From NCBI GenBank assembly GCA_963745675.1, contig CAVUYM010000018.1, positions 558,001-622,000 on the forward strand: a stretch of 64,000 nt of DNA. Reading direction: 5' to 3'. Of the stretch, positions 45,918 through 57,078 are shown piece by piece. The notes under the pieces are model-generated. The model worked only from the letters and a program-made list of their open reading frames with translations. It ran no database searches and was not told the origin of the DNA. This DNA is from JAUIIK01 sp963745675 (lineage in GTDB: Bacteria > Chloroflexota > Chloroflexia > Thermomicrobiales > CFX8). Positions within the stretch are counted from its first letter, which is position 1. Each line of letters starts with the position of its first letter. The position numbers were made by a program, and so were the translations under genes.

Positions 45918-46515
45918 TCAGGATTCGCGCTCGACTTGCAGGAAGTCAAGCTCGACCGGTACTTCGCGACCAAAGAACGAGACGAGTACTTTGACGGTCC
46001 CCTTCTCGCGATTGATCTCATCAACCGCACCACGGAAATCGCTAAATGGACCGTCAGTAATGCGAACTGCGTCACCAACGGTGAGCGACATCGTCACTCG
46101 TGGTTCATCTGACGTCATGCCAGCGATGATCGCTTCGACCTCACCACTTGGGAGCGGCATAGCCTCTGAACCATCTCCTACGAAGCTCGTAACGCCCGGG
46201 GTATGGCGCACAACCGACCAGGCTTCGTCATCCATGACCATCTTTAACGAGCACGTAACCCGGGAAGATCTTCTTCTGAACCGTCTTGCGTTGGCCAGAC
46301 TTGATTTCGATTTCTTCCTGAGTCGGTACGATTATCTCAAAAATGCGATCTTCCGCATCCATTGATTCTATGCGGTGCATGAGGTTCTGACGAACCTTGT
46401 TCTCGTAGCCGGAGTAGGTGTGAACGACGTACCAATCGCCCTCGTCACCTTCCCGCGATTCGCCGGCCTCATCTCGGGCGCGATTTTTTAGGCGTTCGCG
46501 AATTGAGCGCGCCAC
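45918..46515 (-). CDS. nusG: Transcription factor NusG (one frameshift)
   Basis: The N-terminal NGN domain (GDWYVVHTYSGYENKVRQNL, KKIFPGYVLVK) runs from GTG 46515, with AAGGAG upstream. The frame then ends at TGA because of one extra A in the AAA run at 46243-46245. Removing it joins VLVK to MVMDDEAWSVVRHTPGVTSFVG and the KOW domain (LTVGDAVRITDGPFSDFRGAV). Reconstructed length ~198 residues is normal, with a ~27-residue N-terminal extension. NusG couples RNA polymerase with Rho and the ribosome and is essential in most bacteria, so a sequencing insertion is far likelier than a real break. Confidence 0.9.
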
Positions 46516-46537
46516 GGTTGGATCTCCTTACAAGTCT

Positions 46538-46789
46538 TTAGAAGGTCGGGACGCTTTCCCAAACTCGAACAAAGATGGCATCGACTCCACCAAGCAATGC
46601 TCCGAGAAAGATACTCAACGCCACAACAAACATGGTCAAGTTGCGGGTCGTGTCGCTATCGGGCCAGGTCACCTTCCGGATTTCGGACGCTGTATCGCGG
46701 AAAAGCGATTGAATCCGCCCAAAAACTGTCTGATTTTGCTCGGCGGTGCGAGTTCGTCCCCGACGAGAGCCGGTGCGTGGTGATGCCAT
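46538..46789 (-). CDS. secE: Preprotein translocase subunit SecE
   Basis: 83 residues from ATG 46789 (MASPRTGSRRGRTRTAEQNQ), with GGAG seven bases upstream. A basic N-terminus is followed by the SecE motif (DTASEIRKVTWPDSDTTRNL) and a single membrane segment (LTMFVVALSIFLGALLGGVD). It clamps SecY in the translocon. It precedes nusG in the conserved order. Confidence 0.93.
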   Translation of the reverse strand: MASPRTGSRRGRTRTAEQNQTVFGRIQSLFRDTASEIRKVTWPDSDTTRNLTMFVVALSIFLGALLGGVDAIFVRVWESVPTF

Positions 46790-46953
46790 GTCGGGACTCC
46801 CATTCAATGGCCGGACCCGCGTACGATCCACGTGACCTGCCGGAATCTATAAGTGACACTGTACGGAAAGTTAGTGTGCAACTTTCACATACGCTTTGGA
46901 AGGTCATTGAACATTTCGGTAGCTTTCCCAAAATATTCTTGACTATCCATGGG

Positions 46954-47026
<73 letters not shown>

Positions 47027-47115
47027 CTGGTGCTGGACCGCTCGATTCAGCGATACACAACCAAGCCTCATCAATGAAGCTCATCTAATTATAGCTGACA
47101 ACGCCGATCATTGGC

Positions 47116-47148
47116 GAAGGTACGGTCATCAATGATGACCGTACCTTC
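47116..47148 (-). terminator. Perfect hairpin after tuf
   Basis: A 15-bp perfect stem GAAGGTACGGTCATC/GATGACCGTACCTTC with a 3-base loop, 20 bases after the tuf stop. No U-run follows on the minus strand, so it may be a processing or 3'-end-stabilising structure rather than a full terminator before tRNA-Trp. Confidence 0.6.
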
Positions 47149-47168
47149 GAATCTGCAATATCTTTGGG

Positions 47169-48371
47169 CTATTCGATGATGGAAGTGACGACGCCTGCGC
47201 CAACAGTTCGTCCACCTTCGCGGATCGCAAAGCGCAAGCCTTCTTCAATCGCCACCGGCTGGATCAACTCCACCACCATCTCGACATTGTCTCCCGGCAT
47301 CACCATCTCTAGATCCGCCGCAAAATCGATCGAACCCGTCACATCCGTCGTTCGAATGTAAAACTGCGGCCGATAGCCCCGGAAAAAGGGCGTGTGCCGA
47401 CCACCTTCTTCCTTCGTCAGCACATACACTTCCGCATTCACCTTCGTGTGCGGCGTGATGCTCCCCGGTGCCGCCAGCACCTGACCACGCTCGATGTCCT
47501 CACGCTCAACACCGCGCAACAGACAACCGACATTGTCTCCCGCTTCTCCGGCATCCAGCGTCTTCTGGAACATCTCGACGCCCGTCACCACCGTCGTCAC
47601 CGTCGGCTTGATCCCGACAATCTCGATCGTCTCACCCTGCTTGACTCGCCCGCGCTCTACACGCCCCGTCACCACCGTGCCACGACCCTTGATCCCAAAC
47701 ACATCCTCGATCGGCATCAGGAACGGCCGGTCAATCGCCCGCTCCGGCGTCGGAATGTAGTCGTCTACCGCCTGCATCAGCTCCAGGATGGGCGCGTACT
47801 CCGGCGACGTCACATCGACCGAATCGCTCTCCAGCGCGGCCAGTGCGCTGCCTCGAATGATCGGAATCTCGTCACCGGGAAACTCGTAGTCGCTCAGCAA
47901 CTCGCGCACTTCCAGCTCGACCAGCTCCAGCAACTCTTCGTCATCCATCTGGTCCACTTTGTTCAGGAAAACGACCATCGCCGGCACCTCGACCTGGCGC
48001 GCCAGCAGGATGTGCTCGCGCGTCTGCGGCATCGGACCATCCGGTGCGCTCACAACCAGAATCGCGCCGTCCATCTGCGCCGCACCGGTAATCATGTTCT
48101 TGATGTAGTCGGCATGCCCGGGACAGTCGACGTGGGCGTAGTGGCGCGCATCGGTCTCGTACTCGACGTGGCTGATCGCAATCGTGATCCCGCGTTCGCG
48201 TTCTTCCGGGGCATTGTCGATCGAATCGAAACTGCGAAAGGCGGATTTGTCGCCGGCCAGTCCCAGTGTCTTGGTGATCGCCGCCGTCAAGGTCGTCTTC
48301 CCGTGGTCAACGTGCCCGATCGTCCCGATATTGACGTGCGGCTTCGTCCGCTCAAAACGCTGCTTCGCCAT
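47169..48371 (-). CDS. tuf: Elongation factor Tu
   Basis: A 400-residue GTPase that delivers aminoacyl-tRNA. G1 GHVDHGKTTLTAAITK near residue 18, switch I region ERERGITIAISHVEYE, G3 DCPGHADYIKNMITGAAQMD, G4 NKVDQMDDEELLELVELEVR. Domains II and III are complete (KGRGTVVTGRVERGRV; GYRPQFYIRTTDVTGSI). Codon use is highly biased to C/G endings and creates a long meaningless open frame on the opposite strand. tRNA-Tyr lies upstream in the same direction. Confidence 0.98.
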   Translation of the reverse strand: MAKQRFERTKPHVNIGTIGHVDHGKTTLTAAITKTLGLAGDKSAFRSFDSIDNAPEERERGITIAISHVEYETDARHYAHVDCPGHADYIKNMITGAAQMDGAILVVSAPDGPMPQTREHILLARQVEVPAMVVFLNKVDQMDDEELLELVELEVRELLSDYEFPGDEIPIIRGSALAALESDSVDVTSPEYAPILELMQAVDDYIPTPERAIDRPFLMPIEDVFGIKGRGTVVTGRVERGRVKQGETIEIVGIKPTVTTVVTGVEMFQKTLDAGEAGDNVGCLLRGVEREDIERGQVLAAPGSITPHTKVNAEVYVLTKEEGGRHTPFFRGYRPQFYIRTTDVTGSIDFAADLEMVMPGDNVEMVVELIQPVAIEEGLRFAIREGGRTVGAGVVTSIIE

Positions 48372-48502
48372 CTCTCGCTCTTCCCTATTGCGTTTCCGTC
48401 GATCCTCAGCCTGTATGCAGAACTGGCGCGCTCATTGGGTGCGCGGGACCGGACCGGCGCGTTTCCAAACAAGAACCCATCGGGCATTCGTGCCGGATGG
48501 GC

Positions 48503-48586
48503 TGGTGGGGGGAGACGGATTCGAACCGCCGAAGCTTGCGCACCTGGTTTACAGCCAGGCCCAATTGTCCACTCTGGCATCCCCCC
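48503..48586 (-). tRNA. tRNA-Tyr (anticodon GTA)
   Basis: A type II tRNA: acceptor GGGGGGA/TCCCCCC, anticodon stem CCTGG/CCAGG with loop CTGTAAA, long variable arm, encoded CCA. It is probably transcribed into tuf. Confidence 0.94.
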
Positions 48587-48653
48587 GCAGCACCGTTATC
48601 GCGGGAAACACGGAACATTACCGTCCCAGCATCCCGGAGATGCCCAGTCGCAG

Positions 48654-48681
48654 ATTATACCATCGACCTCAAGAATGCCAG
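48654..48681 (-). promoter_or_regulatory. Promoter of tRNA-Tyr/tuf
   Basis: On the minus strand CTGGCA (48681-48676) and a perfect TATAAT (48659-48654) are 16 bases apart, 68 bases before tRNA-Tyr. The -10 is strong, the -35 only partial. Confidence 0.5.
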
Positions 48682-48708
48682 AGAGAACGATGGGTTTGTG
48701 TCATCACT

Positions 48709-50295
48709 CTAGCCCATACGTTTCAATCGCGCAGCCATGTGCTCCCCAATCGTCATACATGGCAGATTCGTATTGGCGCGGGTGACCTCCGGCATGATCG
48801 ATCCGTCGATAACACGCAGACCCTCGACCCCCAGCACCCGGCAGTCGGAGTCAACGACGGTACGAGCATCATCCGACGCACCCATCCGGCACGTACCAAC
48901 GAGATGCCAGGTGTCACGGGCCGTTTCCCGCATCCAGGTGTCGATGGCATGGTCATCATGTTCAACGTCTTCGATCTTGAGGTTCGCCGTCCCGGTGACG
49001 CCTTTCGATAGCGTCACTTCTTCACTGATCGCTAGAAACGCACGATGCCGCGCAAGTTTGAAAAGCCGTTTGGCGCCGTCGCGCAAACGAATCAGATCTC
49101 GTTCATCGGAAAGCATGTTCTGATCGATTACCGGCATCGAGAACGGGTCGGTATCGGTTAGCCGCAGCTCGCCGCGTGAAAAGTTCTGCCAGGTGGCCAC
49201 CGAAATAGCACCGATGTCGAGACCGGTATCGTCGTATCCATTGAGATTGCGGCTCACCATCATCATGTCGTTGTCAAGTGCGCCGCCCAGACCAGAGCTA
49301 TAGCGGATATAGCAACCGAGCAAGCGATCTTCCCAATTGTCGGTCCGCGCTTCGGGTTTCAATACAAGATGCACGCCTACCGATGTGTGGTCGATCAGGT
49401 TCTGGCCTACTGGAAGATCGTTGATAGCTGGAATTCCGAACGAGACGAGTTGATCCGCCGGCCCTATGCCAGAACGCAAGAGAATGGCTGGGGAGAAGAC
49501 CGATCCGGCCGACAGGATAATCTCCCGTGCATTGCGTTCGACCCATTCACCACCGATCCGGACCCGCACGCCGATTGCACGCACACCATCAAACAGCACA
49601 CGATCTACTTGCGCGTCTCCAACTATCGTCAGATTGTCGCGCTCCCGCGCAGGTTCGAGATATGCATCGTTCGTCGAGACCCTGTTGTCGAGCGTTCGAT
49701 TGTACGGGAGTACCGTCACGCCGGTAGCTTCCGGTGCATTGTGGTCGCTGCTCCATGGATAGCCGAGCTCGAGGCCCGCCTCAATAAACGTGAGATCGAC
49801 CTTCCCGAGCTCCCAGAGCCTCGGTCGGCGAACGGTGATGGGTCCACCCTTCCCATGGAACGGTCCGCCGTAGTCGAGATCGTTTTCCAGTCGATTCATC
49901 GCTGGAAGGAGTTCTTCACCGGACCACCCGACGCAGCCCTGTTCTGCCCAGCGATCGTAATCGTCAAGTGGCGCGCGGTGGGCAACCTGCCAGTTGATGG
50001 CCGAGCTGCCACCCATCCCTCGACCTCGATCATAGAGCCGCGGGGCTTGCTCAGCGGTTCGACTTGCCATCAGCTGGGGCCATTGATAGTCCGGATATCT
50101 GTCTGGGTTGGTGATGCCGAGCGGGTTCGCACTGCGCATCGCAGCGGGTGCATCGCTGGATCGATAGTCCGGCCCCGCCTCCAGGAGCAAGACCGTTCGA
50201 CCGGGATCTTCGCTGAGCCGGGCGGCCAGCACTGCTCCGGAGGAACCAGCGCCAACAACGATGTAGTCAAAGATTCGACCATTCTCCGCGTTCAT
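48709..50295 (-). CDS. GMC-family FAD-dependent oxidoreductase
   Basis: 528 residues from ATG 50295, with a GGGGGAC site; longer starts to 50385 are open but less well placed. FAD-binding DYIVVGAGSSGAVLAARLSE at the N-terminus, GMC signature 1 (YDRGRGMGGSSAINW), signature 2 (ILSAGSVFSPAILLRSGIGP) and the C-terminal active-site region WHLVGTCRMGASDD with the catalytic His. Members include choline dehydrogenase, alcohol and sugar-alcohol oxidases; the substrate cannot be told. No betaine genes are nearby. It is divergent from the LAL regulator at 50.5 kb. Confidence 0.88.
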   Translation of the reverse strand: MNAENGRIFDYIVVGAGSSGAVLAARLSEDPGRTVLLLEAGPDYRSSDAPAAMRSANPLGITNPDRYPDYQWPQLMASRTAEQAPRLYDRGRGMGGSSAINWQVAHRAPLDDYDRWAEQGCVGWSGEELLPAMNRLENDLDYGGPFHGKGGPITVRRPRLWELGKVDLTFIEAGLELGYPWSSDHNAPEATGVTVLPYNRTLDNRVSTNDAYLEPARERDNLTIVGDAQVDRVLFDGVRAIGVRVRIGGEWVERNAREIILSAGSVFSPAILLRSGIGPADQLVSFGIPAINDLPVGQNLIDHTSVGVHLVLKPEARTDNWEDRLLGCYIRYSSGLGGALDNDMMMVSRNLNGYDDTGLDIGAISVATWQNFSRGELRLTDTDPFSMPVIDQNMLSDERDLIRLRDGAKRLFKLARHRAFLAISEEVTLSKGVTGTANLKIEDVEHDDHAIDTWMRETARDTWHLVGTCRMGASDDARTVVDSDCRVLGVEGLRVIDGSIMPEVTRANTNLPCMTIGEHMAARLKRMG

Positions 50296-50480
50296 CAGTC
50301 CCCCTTTGTCATCTATGGCTACAAACTCTTCCTTGGTTGTCATTCCAGCCGATCCAGCTGATTTCACTATCGCCTGGACGAGCATGAGGCTCGATTCATT
50401 GCGGTTGGAATGAGTCTCTTGACAACCTCATCATAGCCTCTTCGAACTATCTATAATGATGATGGGGCAAGTGATTGAAG

Positions 50481-53394
50481 ATGCAACGAAGGGGACGCGA
50501 GATTTTTGTTGGACGCGACCAGGAGATCGCAACGCTCCGAAGGTCGATGATCGATTCGCTGGCGGGTCGAACGAGTTTGGCCCTCGTCAGCGGTGAAATT
50601 GGTATCGGTAAGTCAACACTCGTCCAACGAGTCGCGGAAGAAGCCGCGAGCCAGAATATTCGTATTGTTTCTGGCCAGTGCTATGACATGGAAACGTCTG
50701 CCCCTTATAGCCCCTGGACCGATCTCGCGAGACTGTATAGACCCGATTCAGGCGAACCACCATTACCGGCAGAAATCGAAAATCTGCTCGATGGGGCTGC
50801 TTTACCACCTCCCGCGGTCGCTGGTCACTTCGATCATTTCCTCGTCGATCTAGCGAGAGACCGTGGTCTCCTCCTCGTTCTAGAAGACCTGCAGTGGTCG
50901 GATCAATCCAGTCTGGAACTTCTCAGAATTCTTGCTCGACGATTGAGGGCCAGCCCGGTGGCCGTCGTCGCAACCTATCGTGACACCGATCTTCAACCGC
51001 GCACTCCGCTCTATAGCATGTTGCCGACGCTCGTCCGGGAAACTCGTGCAGCCCGGATCAGTCTCTTGCGCCTCGACACCCCCGATCTGGAACGGTTCGT
51101 TCAGGTTCGTTACAACCTTAGCGACGAAGATCTCGACAGGCTCGTTGGCTACATTTCAAGATACGCCGAAGGCAACCCATTCTTTTCGGAGGAACTGCTC
51201 CACGCGCTCGAATCCGAGCGGATCCTCGCTTCGCAGTCGACAGACGGTCCATGGGAGGTAAACGACCTCGATACGTTTCAAATGCCCCTCCTCTTGCGCC
51301 AAATCGTCGAAGGCAGACTCTCCCGTCTAACTGACGAAACACGCCGCGCCTTGCAAAACGCGGCGGTGATTGGAGATGAGATCTCGCTGCCGATCTGGCA
51401 AGGGCTGCAGAACATTGACATCGACACGTTATCCCACATAGTCGACGAGGCCATGACGAGTGGTGTCATTGAGGAGACGCCCGGTCGCCAGCGGCTTCGC
51501 TTTCGCCACGCGCTCGTGCGGGAAGCGCTCTATGACAGCCTCGTGCTGCTGCGCCGGCGGCGTAGTTCACAAGCAGATCGGCGACATGTTGGCATCTGAC
51601 CCCAGTCCTGATCCCGACACAATCGCTCACCATTACTATTCAGCCGGCGATCCGCGCGCGGCAGACTGGCTGATACTGGCAGCTCGTCGATCTAACGAAG
51701 CGGCATCTTATCTGGCTGCGGCATCACGGTTTGAAGAAGCGATAGCGATCCGCCAACGGGATCCGGAACACATGGCGGACCAGCCATGGCTTCTTCTCGA
51801 AGTTTCCGAAGCCTATCGTTATGTCGATACACCGAGGGCGTTGAGCTATCTGGACATAGCGTTGGAACGGGGCCGCGAGTCCGGGGATGAGGCACTCGTC
51901 ACCGCCGCAACCTGGCTTCGAGGCCGGGCCCGTGCATTGGCTGGAGAAAACGCGCTAAACGAGCTTGATGCTGCGCTTGAAATGTACGAGGCACTCCCCG
52001 CTTCTGATTTGCAACGCATTCGAGAGAGCAGCCTGGGTACCGTCATAAGCCGCGGAGCACTCGCGCCACTTCTCGCTCACTTTGGTCGCCATCCACAGGC
52101 GATCGAATCAGCCGAACGTTATTTCACCACGCTAAATGCAGGCGAAATCGAACGCAATCCGAATGAAGTCGGCGACGCCCACTTCGCGTTGGCGATTTCC
52201 TACGCCGCATTTGGGGACATAGACCGTTCCCGGGTGGCTTACGAGAACGCGAGACGCAGGCGAGAAGAGACTGGCCATCATCACGGTGTAGCGGCCGCGC
52301 ACGACTGGGAATACGTGACGCTCGACAAGGCCTACTTTGGCGACAACGCGGCCCTCGGTCGAGCACGCATAGAGTTGGCGGACGAAGCCTGGCTTAAGTC
52401 CGATTTCGTGCATCTCCTCGAATCCGATGTGGTGCCGCACATCACCGAAGGCCATATCCTCCTTGGCGAATGGGAAGAGGCGAGAAGACGCGCGAATGCC
52501 TGCCTGTCAATATCCGTGCTGCGATCCGGCAGCACACTGATTCTGGCTGAATTGGACCGCCTTCAGGGCAACCATGAAAGCGCTCGGGCGCGTATCCGTG
52601 CTGCGATCTCCTACGGACCGGACATCGAACCAAGCGTATGGCTTGCGCACAACACAATGGAAATGATGCGCGTCGCTGCTGAACTTGCCCTGGACCGAGA
52701 GGATATAGAACGAGCTCGCGCATGGATTTCCGCCTACGGCCGTTGGGCCAAATGGACAGGACGATTGCCCAGCCTTGGAGTCTATCTCCTCCTTCAAATC
52801 GAGGAAGCGCGCGCCGACGGTAACCACGAGCGAGCGATGTCAAAAGCCCGCGAAGCGATAGCGTTCGCCAGTCAACCTCGCCAACCGCTGACAATCATGG
52901 CGGCACAGCGCCATCTCGGCGAGATAGAAACCGAGCTGGGCAATTTTGACAGCGCCGCCAACCATCTCGCGGCAGCGCTAGACATCGCGACCAGCGCCGA
53001 AGCACCGTTCGAACAGGCGCGCTGCTGGCTGGCGTTAGCCCAGTTGGAACACGCTCGCGGCAACACAGTGGATGCAGACGCGATCGCAGAGCAAGCGAGC
53101 ACTGCCGCAGAGCGACTAGGTGCGAAACCACTCCTACTCAAGATCGGTCAGCTCGATGAAGTCAGATCCGCAGCGGTCACGACAGCGGAAGCCCCGGCCG
53201 GTCTAACACCACGCGAAATAGACGTCCTCGTGCTCGTCGCCCGTGGGATGACCGATGCGGAAGTAGGCAACGAGTTACACATCAGCCCGCGTACCGTCGG
53301 GCGCCATCTCTCATCGATCTATGGAAAGCTCGATGTGAGCTCTCGCACAGCGGCAACCGCCTTCGCTTACGCGCATGGTCTCGCCGACGTTTAG
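50481..53394 (+). CDS. LAL-type LuxR regulator with AAA ATPase (one frameshift)
   Basis: Reconstructed length ~970 residues. The N-terminal AAA ATPase begins GREIFVGRDQEIATLRRSM, with Walker A SGEIGIGKSTLVQRV (K44) and Walker B LLLVLEDLQWSDQSSLELL. The frame breaks near 51559, where one extra G separates LYDSLVLLRRR from VVHKQIGDMLASDPSPDPDT. A long helical TPR-like middle follows. The C-terminal LuxR helix-turn-helix is LTPREIDVLVLVARGMTDAE and ISPRTVGRHLSSIYGKLDVS. Such STAND regulators activate target promoters on binding an inducer. A perfect TATAAT lies at 50452-50457, 24 bases before ATG 50481. It probably controls the adjacent oxidoreductase or transporter genes. Confidence 0.85.
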
Positions 53395-53456
53395 TGCAGC
53401 TAGAACATGAATGGGCGTAAGCCTATGACATCGGCTCCACTGCATACGCCCGCGTA

Positions 53457-55180
53457 TCAGGCATGCGCTTTTGGCACCACAGGCAATCGTACGTGCGACG
53501 GATGGAGGGAGGTATGGAACACAGCATTTGTGGCGACGGTATGTCATCATCATCGCCAATTGGCGCATTGGTATTCGGATTTGGATAGGCCATTGGAAAG
53601 TGTGCGGAGGCGATCGTGAGTCGCAGCCGATGCCCTTTGCGCCAGACATTTGACGTGGCTGGGAATGTCAACTTGAACTCGTGCATCTGGTGAGGCGTCA
53701 ATGGTTCTGGTGGGGTCATCAGCCCGCCGCGATGGCGGCGCGCAAACATGCCCAGCTCAGCTCTTCTGAATGACCGTCAGGATGAACGTCGCAGATAGTC
53801 GCATGCCAGTCTGTATCGGGACAGTCGGAACTTGCGAAGAGCATCGCTTCAGCTTGCCCGGTGACTTCGAAATCTGTGTGTCAAGTGGATCGCTGGTGTA
53901 GACCAGAACGTCGTCGCGGCGTAGACGCCAACGATTGTCCAAGGGATAATCGGGTGATGGGAATTTGTAGAGATCAGGAGTAGCAGGCGTTGGCAGTTTC
54001 AGGGTTGTACACATACGTGTCCGCCGGTTCGTCGTCACTGGGTGCCTCACGGTTGAGGTTACCGTCTCCGGCGAGCGTGTTTGCCGCGCCCTTGAATGGA
54101 GATAGAAATCCTGCCATTGCGTCCTGGCGATCGGCCACTCGTCTTCGTCCGCCATTCGTTGTCACCCATGACGAAGAGCCGAACTCGACGCTCACGATCG
54201 AACCCGTTGTCGACGTCCTTTAACCAGCGATCGAAAAAGCGCAGATGAAGCGCTTTCATGTCGACAACAGCCGAAGCGCCGAAAGTTTCGATCTCCAAAA
54301 GTGGACTGAGGATTGCCGGTCCCGGCATGATCCCATGGCCCTATCACGAGGAATTGGCGATCCTTTGCGGGAGACTCCTCCATCATGCCTCGCCAGTAGA
54401 AGAGTTGCCCCAGCTGATCGCCATTGAAATCATTGCCGTCGAACCAGCCGGTGATGTGAAGCACCGGTAGGTCGATGCCCTGAAAATACCCTCGAAGTGA
54501 CAGCTGCTGCCAGTATTCATCGTAGGTGCTGTGTTCAAGCCATTTGCGCCAGACGGTGTTGAGACGCCGAGGGCCTGATCCTGGTCACGATATGCCAATA
54601 CGAACGATTCGCGACCAGCCCGGCAGTTGACGTTGACTACCAACGGGCGTCTGCATCGTGCGGCCACCGACGGCGTTGCAGCCAGTAGATCCAGAACGGT
54701 GAGAAGATGCCGTGTCTATAAGGTAGCTCTTCCATCCAGTTTCCGGCCGCCGACGTACTGACGAGAGCGCTCAAATACGGTGGGCGTTCACGGGCAGCCA
54801 TCCATTGAACAAGCCCGCCATAGGAGACACCCATCATCCCGACTTTTTCATCGCACCACTCCTGCTGGCCGATCCAGACGACAGTGTCGTGACCGTCCCG
54901 GGCCTGGTCGACAAACGGTTCCCAACTCCCGTCGGAATCTACCGCGACCACGCACGTCCTGCAGAACCATCGCGTAGCCGTGCTCAGTGAAATAGGCGGC
55001 CTGTTCGATACCGCGTCCGCGAGAATTATCGTACGGTGTGCGCTGCAGAATGACCGGCCAGGGACCGTCGCCATCACCTGGAAGATACACATCGGCCGAA
55101 AGCTCGACGCCATCTCGCATCGGCACTCGCTGATCGAGCATCAGGCGCGGACCCATTTTTTCTGACTGTACTTCGAACAT
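53457..55180 (-). pseudogene. CocE/NonD-family hydrolase, about nine frameshifts
   Basis: All family blocks are present in order but in changing frames: RVPMRDGVELSADVYLPGDG and RTPYDNS; MMGVSYGGLVQWMAARERPP (nucleophile Ser); TGWFDGNDFNGDQL; FLVIGPWDHAGTGNP (His region); ALHLRFFDRWLKDVDNG; DVLVYTSDPLDTQ; FASSDCPDTDWHATICDVHP; FKLTFPATSNVWRKGHRLRL; SLHPSHVRLPVVPKAHA before the TGA at 53459-53457. Shifts fall near 54930, 54600, 54290, 54155, 54100, 53990, 53870, 53740 and 53550. Reconstructed length ~575 residues equals the intact paralogue at 59-60.7 kb. It begins 17 bases after the permease gene with an AGGAAG site, so it was the last gene of the transporter operon. Conserved residues show little decay, so a recent event or poor sequence is likely. 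Confidence 0.85.
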
Positions 55181-55197
55181 ACGTATATCTTCCTATT

Positions 55198-56071
55198 TTA
55201 TTCCGCCCGCAAGTAGTCGGCCAGTCCGTCTCCCAGGAGGCTAAATCCTGCGCCGACGATCAGAATCGCGAATCCAGGTAACGTCGTGAGCTGCCATGAG
55301 CGGAGGAAGAAGTCGCGGCCCTCGGCGATCATCAGACCCCACTCTGGATAGGGTGGCTGGACACCGAGTCCCAGGAATGAGAGCGATGCAGCTACAAGGA
55401 TGTTCAGCACCATATCGGCCATCCCGAATATCAGTGCCGCCGTGATGATGTTTGGCATCAGGTGGCGCACTGATGATCCTGAAGTCGCTGTTGCCCATCA
55501 CCTTGGCGGCTTCGCTGTACTCGAGCTGTTTGGCGAGCAATATCTCGCCACGCACAATGCGCGCATAGGCGATCCAGCCCACGAGCCAGATGGCGATGAA
55601 GATGTTGTTGCGTCCCGGGCCAAGCATCGCAACGATAGCGATAATCAGCACCAGGAATGGGAAGGCGACGGCAATGTCCACAGAGCGCATGACGATGACA
55701 TCAATCCAGCGACCGTAGTAGCCAGCAACCGATCCCAGGATTGTGCCCAGAACGAATGTCACCGACGTCGCCATGAAGGCGATGAAGAGGTCGATGCGAC
55801 CACCAGCCAGGATTCTCGTCAAAATGTCACGGCCAAAGTTGTCCGTGCCGAGCGGATGCTCCCAGCTCGAAGTCGCGAACGTATCGGTCAGGTCAGGCTG
55901 CGTCGGATCGTACGGCGATACCATCGGACCGACAATAAAGGCAATGATGCAGATGACGAGAATCGATGCGCCCGCTACGAGTGAACGCGGCAGCCGTCGT
56001 CGCGATCGTTCGCGTTCTCTTGCCTGCTCAGTCAGCTTACTTGCAGGTCGGACTTCAGCGATCGAACTCAC
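55198..56071 (-). CDS. Peptide-type ABC transporter permease, DppC/OppC family (one frameshift)
   Basis: An N-terminal basic tail, then the first membrane segment (VAGASILVICIIAFIVG) and the DppC motif HPLGTDNFGRDILTRILAGG. The permease core continues to EAAKVMGNSDFRII, where one extra base at 55471 breaks the frame. It resumes RHLMPNIITAALIFGMADMV and LGLGVQPPYPEWGLMI to the end. Reconstructed ~290 residues, normal for the family. It is the second permease with the DppB-like gene 19 bases upstream. GTG start with GGAG. Confidence 0.88.
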
Positions 56072-56090
56072 GATACTCCAATACTAACGG

Positions 56091-57026
56091 CTATTCGAGC
56101 CGTACTCGTGGGTCCAGCTGGGCGTAGAGTAGGTCGACGAAGAGATTCACCGAGATAACCAGCACTCCGTAGATCAGAGTGATCGCCTGAACGACCGGAT
56201 AGTCCCGCCCAAAAATCGATCGAATGAGGAGCTGTCCTAAGCCTGGAATTGCAAATATCTGCTCGATGATCACCGATCCACCGATCAGGAAGCTCATGTA
56301 GACGCCGAGAATCGTGACCGTCGACAATGATGAATTTCTGAGTACGTGCCATTGGAGAATCGTGCGAGCCTGGAGCCCCTTTGCGCGCGCGGTTCGCACG
56401 TGATCCGAAGACAGTGTGTCAATCAGACTAGAACGGAGGTTCCGAACCAATACCGCTGACATAGCGATCGCTATGGTGAGTGCTGGCAAGAAGAGATGTT
56501 TGATGTGGTCCGCAAACGTAGCCCCATATCCTCCTGCAGGGAAGATATGGTATTTCACAGAGAAGATCAGCAAGAGATTGATGCCCACCCAGAACTGCGG
56601 CATCGCCAGCCCTACCAGCAAGAATCCACGCACAGCGTGGTCTGCAGGCCTGTCCCGACGATAGGCGCCTATCGTCGCCAGCGGAATCGTTATGAATAAT
56701 GCCAGGATAGCCGCGTAGGTCGTCAGCAACAGAGTCACCGGTATGCGCTCAAGGACGATACCGCGCACTTCCTGACGGTAGACGAATGACTCCCCGAGAT
56801 CACCCTGTGCCAGATTCGTGAGATACGTCACATATTGAAGCGGCAGCGGCTTGTCGAGGCCGAGATTTTCCCGCAATCGCTCGACATTTTCATCGGTCGC
56901 CTTGTTCCCAAGCATGATCACCGCTGGATCGCCGGGGACCAGATGCAACATCAGAAAGATGACGAGCGTTAGCCCGAACAAGATAGGAATCATATGTAGG
57001 AGTCGCCGGATGATGTATCGACTCAC
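56091..57026 (-). CDS. Peptide-type ABC transporter permease, DppB/OppB family
   Basis: A 311-residue protein with six membrane segments. Start YIIRRLLHMIPILFGLTLVI, DppB hallmark MLHLVPGDPAVIMLG, and the ATPase-contact loop (SDHVRTARAKGLQARTILQWH) near residue 215, then GGSVIIEQIFAIPGLGQLL. GTG start with GGGGGAC upstream. No ATP-binding subunits (DppD/DppF) are encoded in the window, so an ATPase must come from elsewhere. Confidence 0.9.
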   Translation of the reverse strand: MSRYIIRRLLHMIPILFGLTLVIFLMLHLVPGDPAVIMLGNKATDENVERLRENLGLDKPLPLQYVTYLTNLAQGDLGESFVYRQEVRGIVLERIPVTLLLTTYAAILALFITIPLATIGAYRRDRPADHAVRGFLLVGLAMPQFWVGINLLLIFSVKYHIFPAGGYGATFADHIKHLFLPALTIAIAMSAVLVRNLRSSLIDTLSSDHVRTARAKGLQARTILQWHVLRNSSLSTVTILGVYMSFLIGGSVIIEQIFAIPGLGQLLIRSIFGRDYPVVQAITLIYGVLVISVNLFVDLLYAQLDPRVRLE

Positions 57027-57078
57027 ACCGTGTCCCCCAGACTGGCGATTTGGAGCGGACGAGCAGGCTAATCGGGAC

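Noticed and set aside
46790..46953. rpmG (ribosomal protein L33) expected between tRNA-Trp and secE
   Set aside because: No frame with L33 motifs is present in the gap; the gene must lie elsewhere.
47394..48785. 463-codon open frame on the plus strand
   Set aside because: It lies antisense to tuf and tRNA-Tyr. The His/Arg-rich translation is an artefact of the strong third-position GC bias of tuf.
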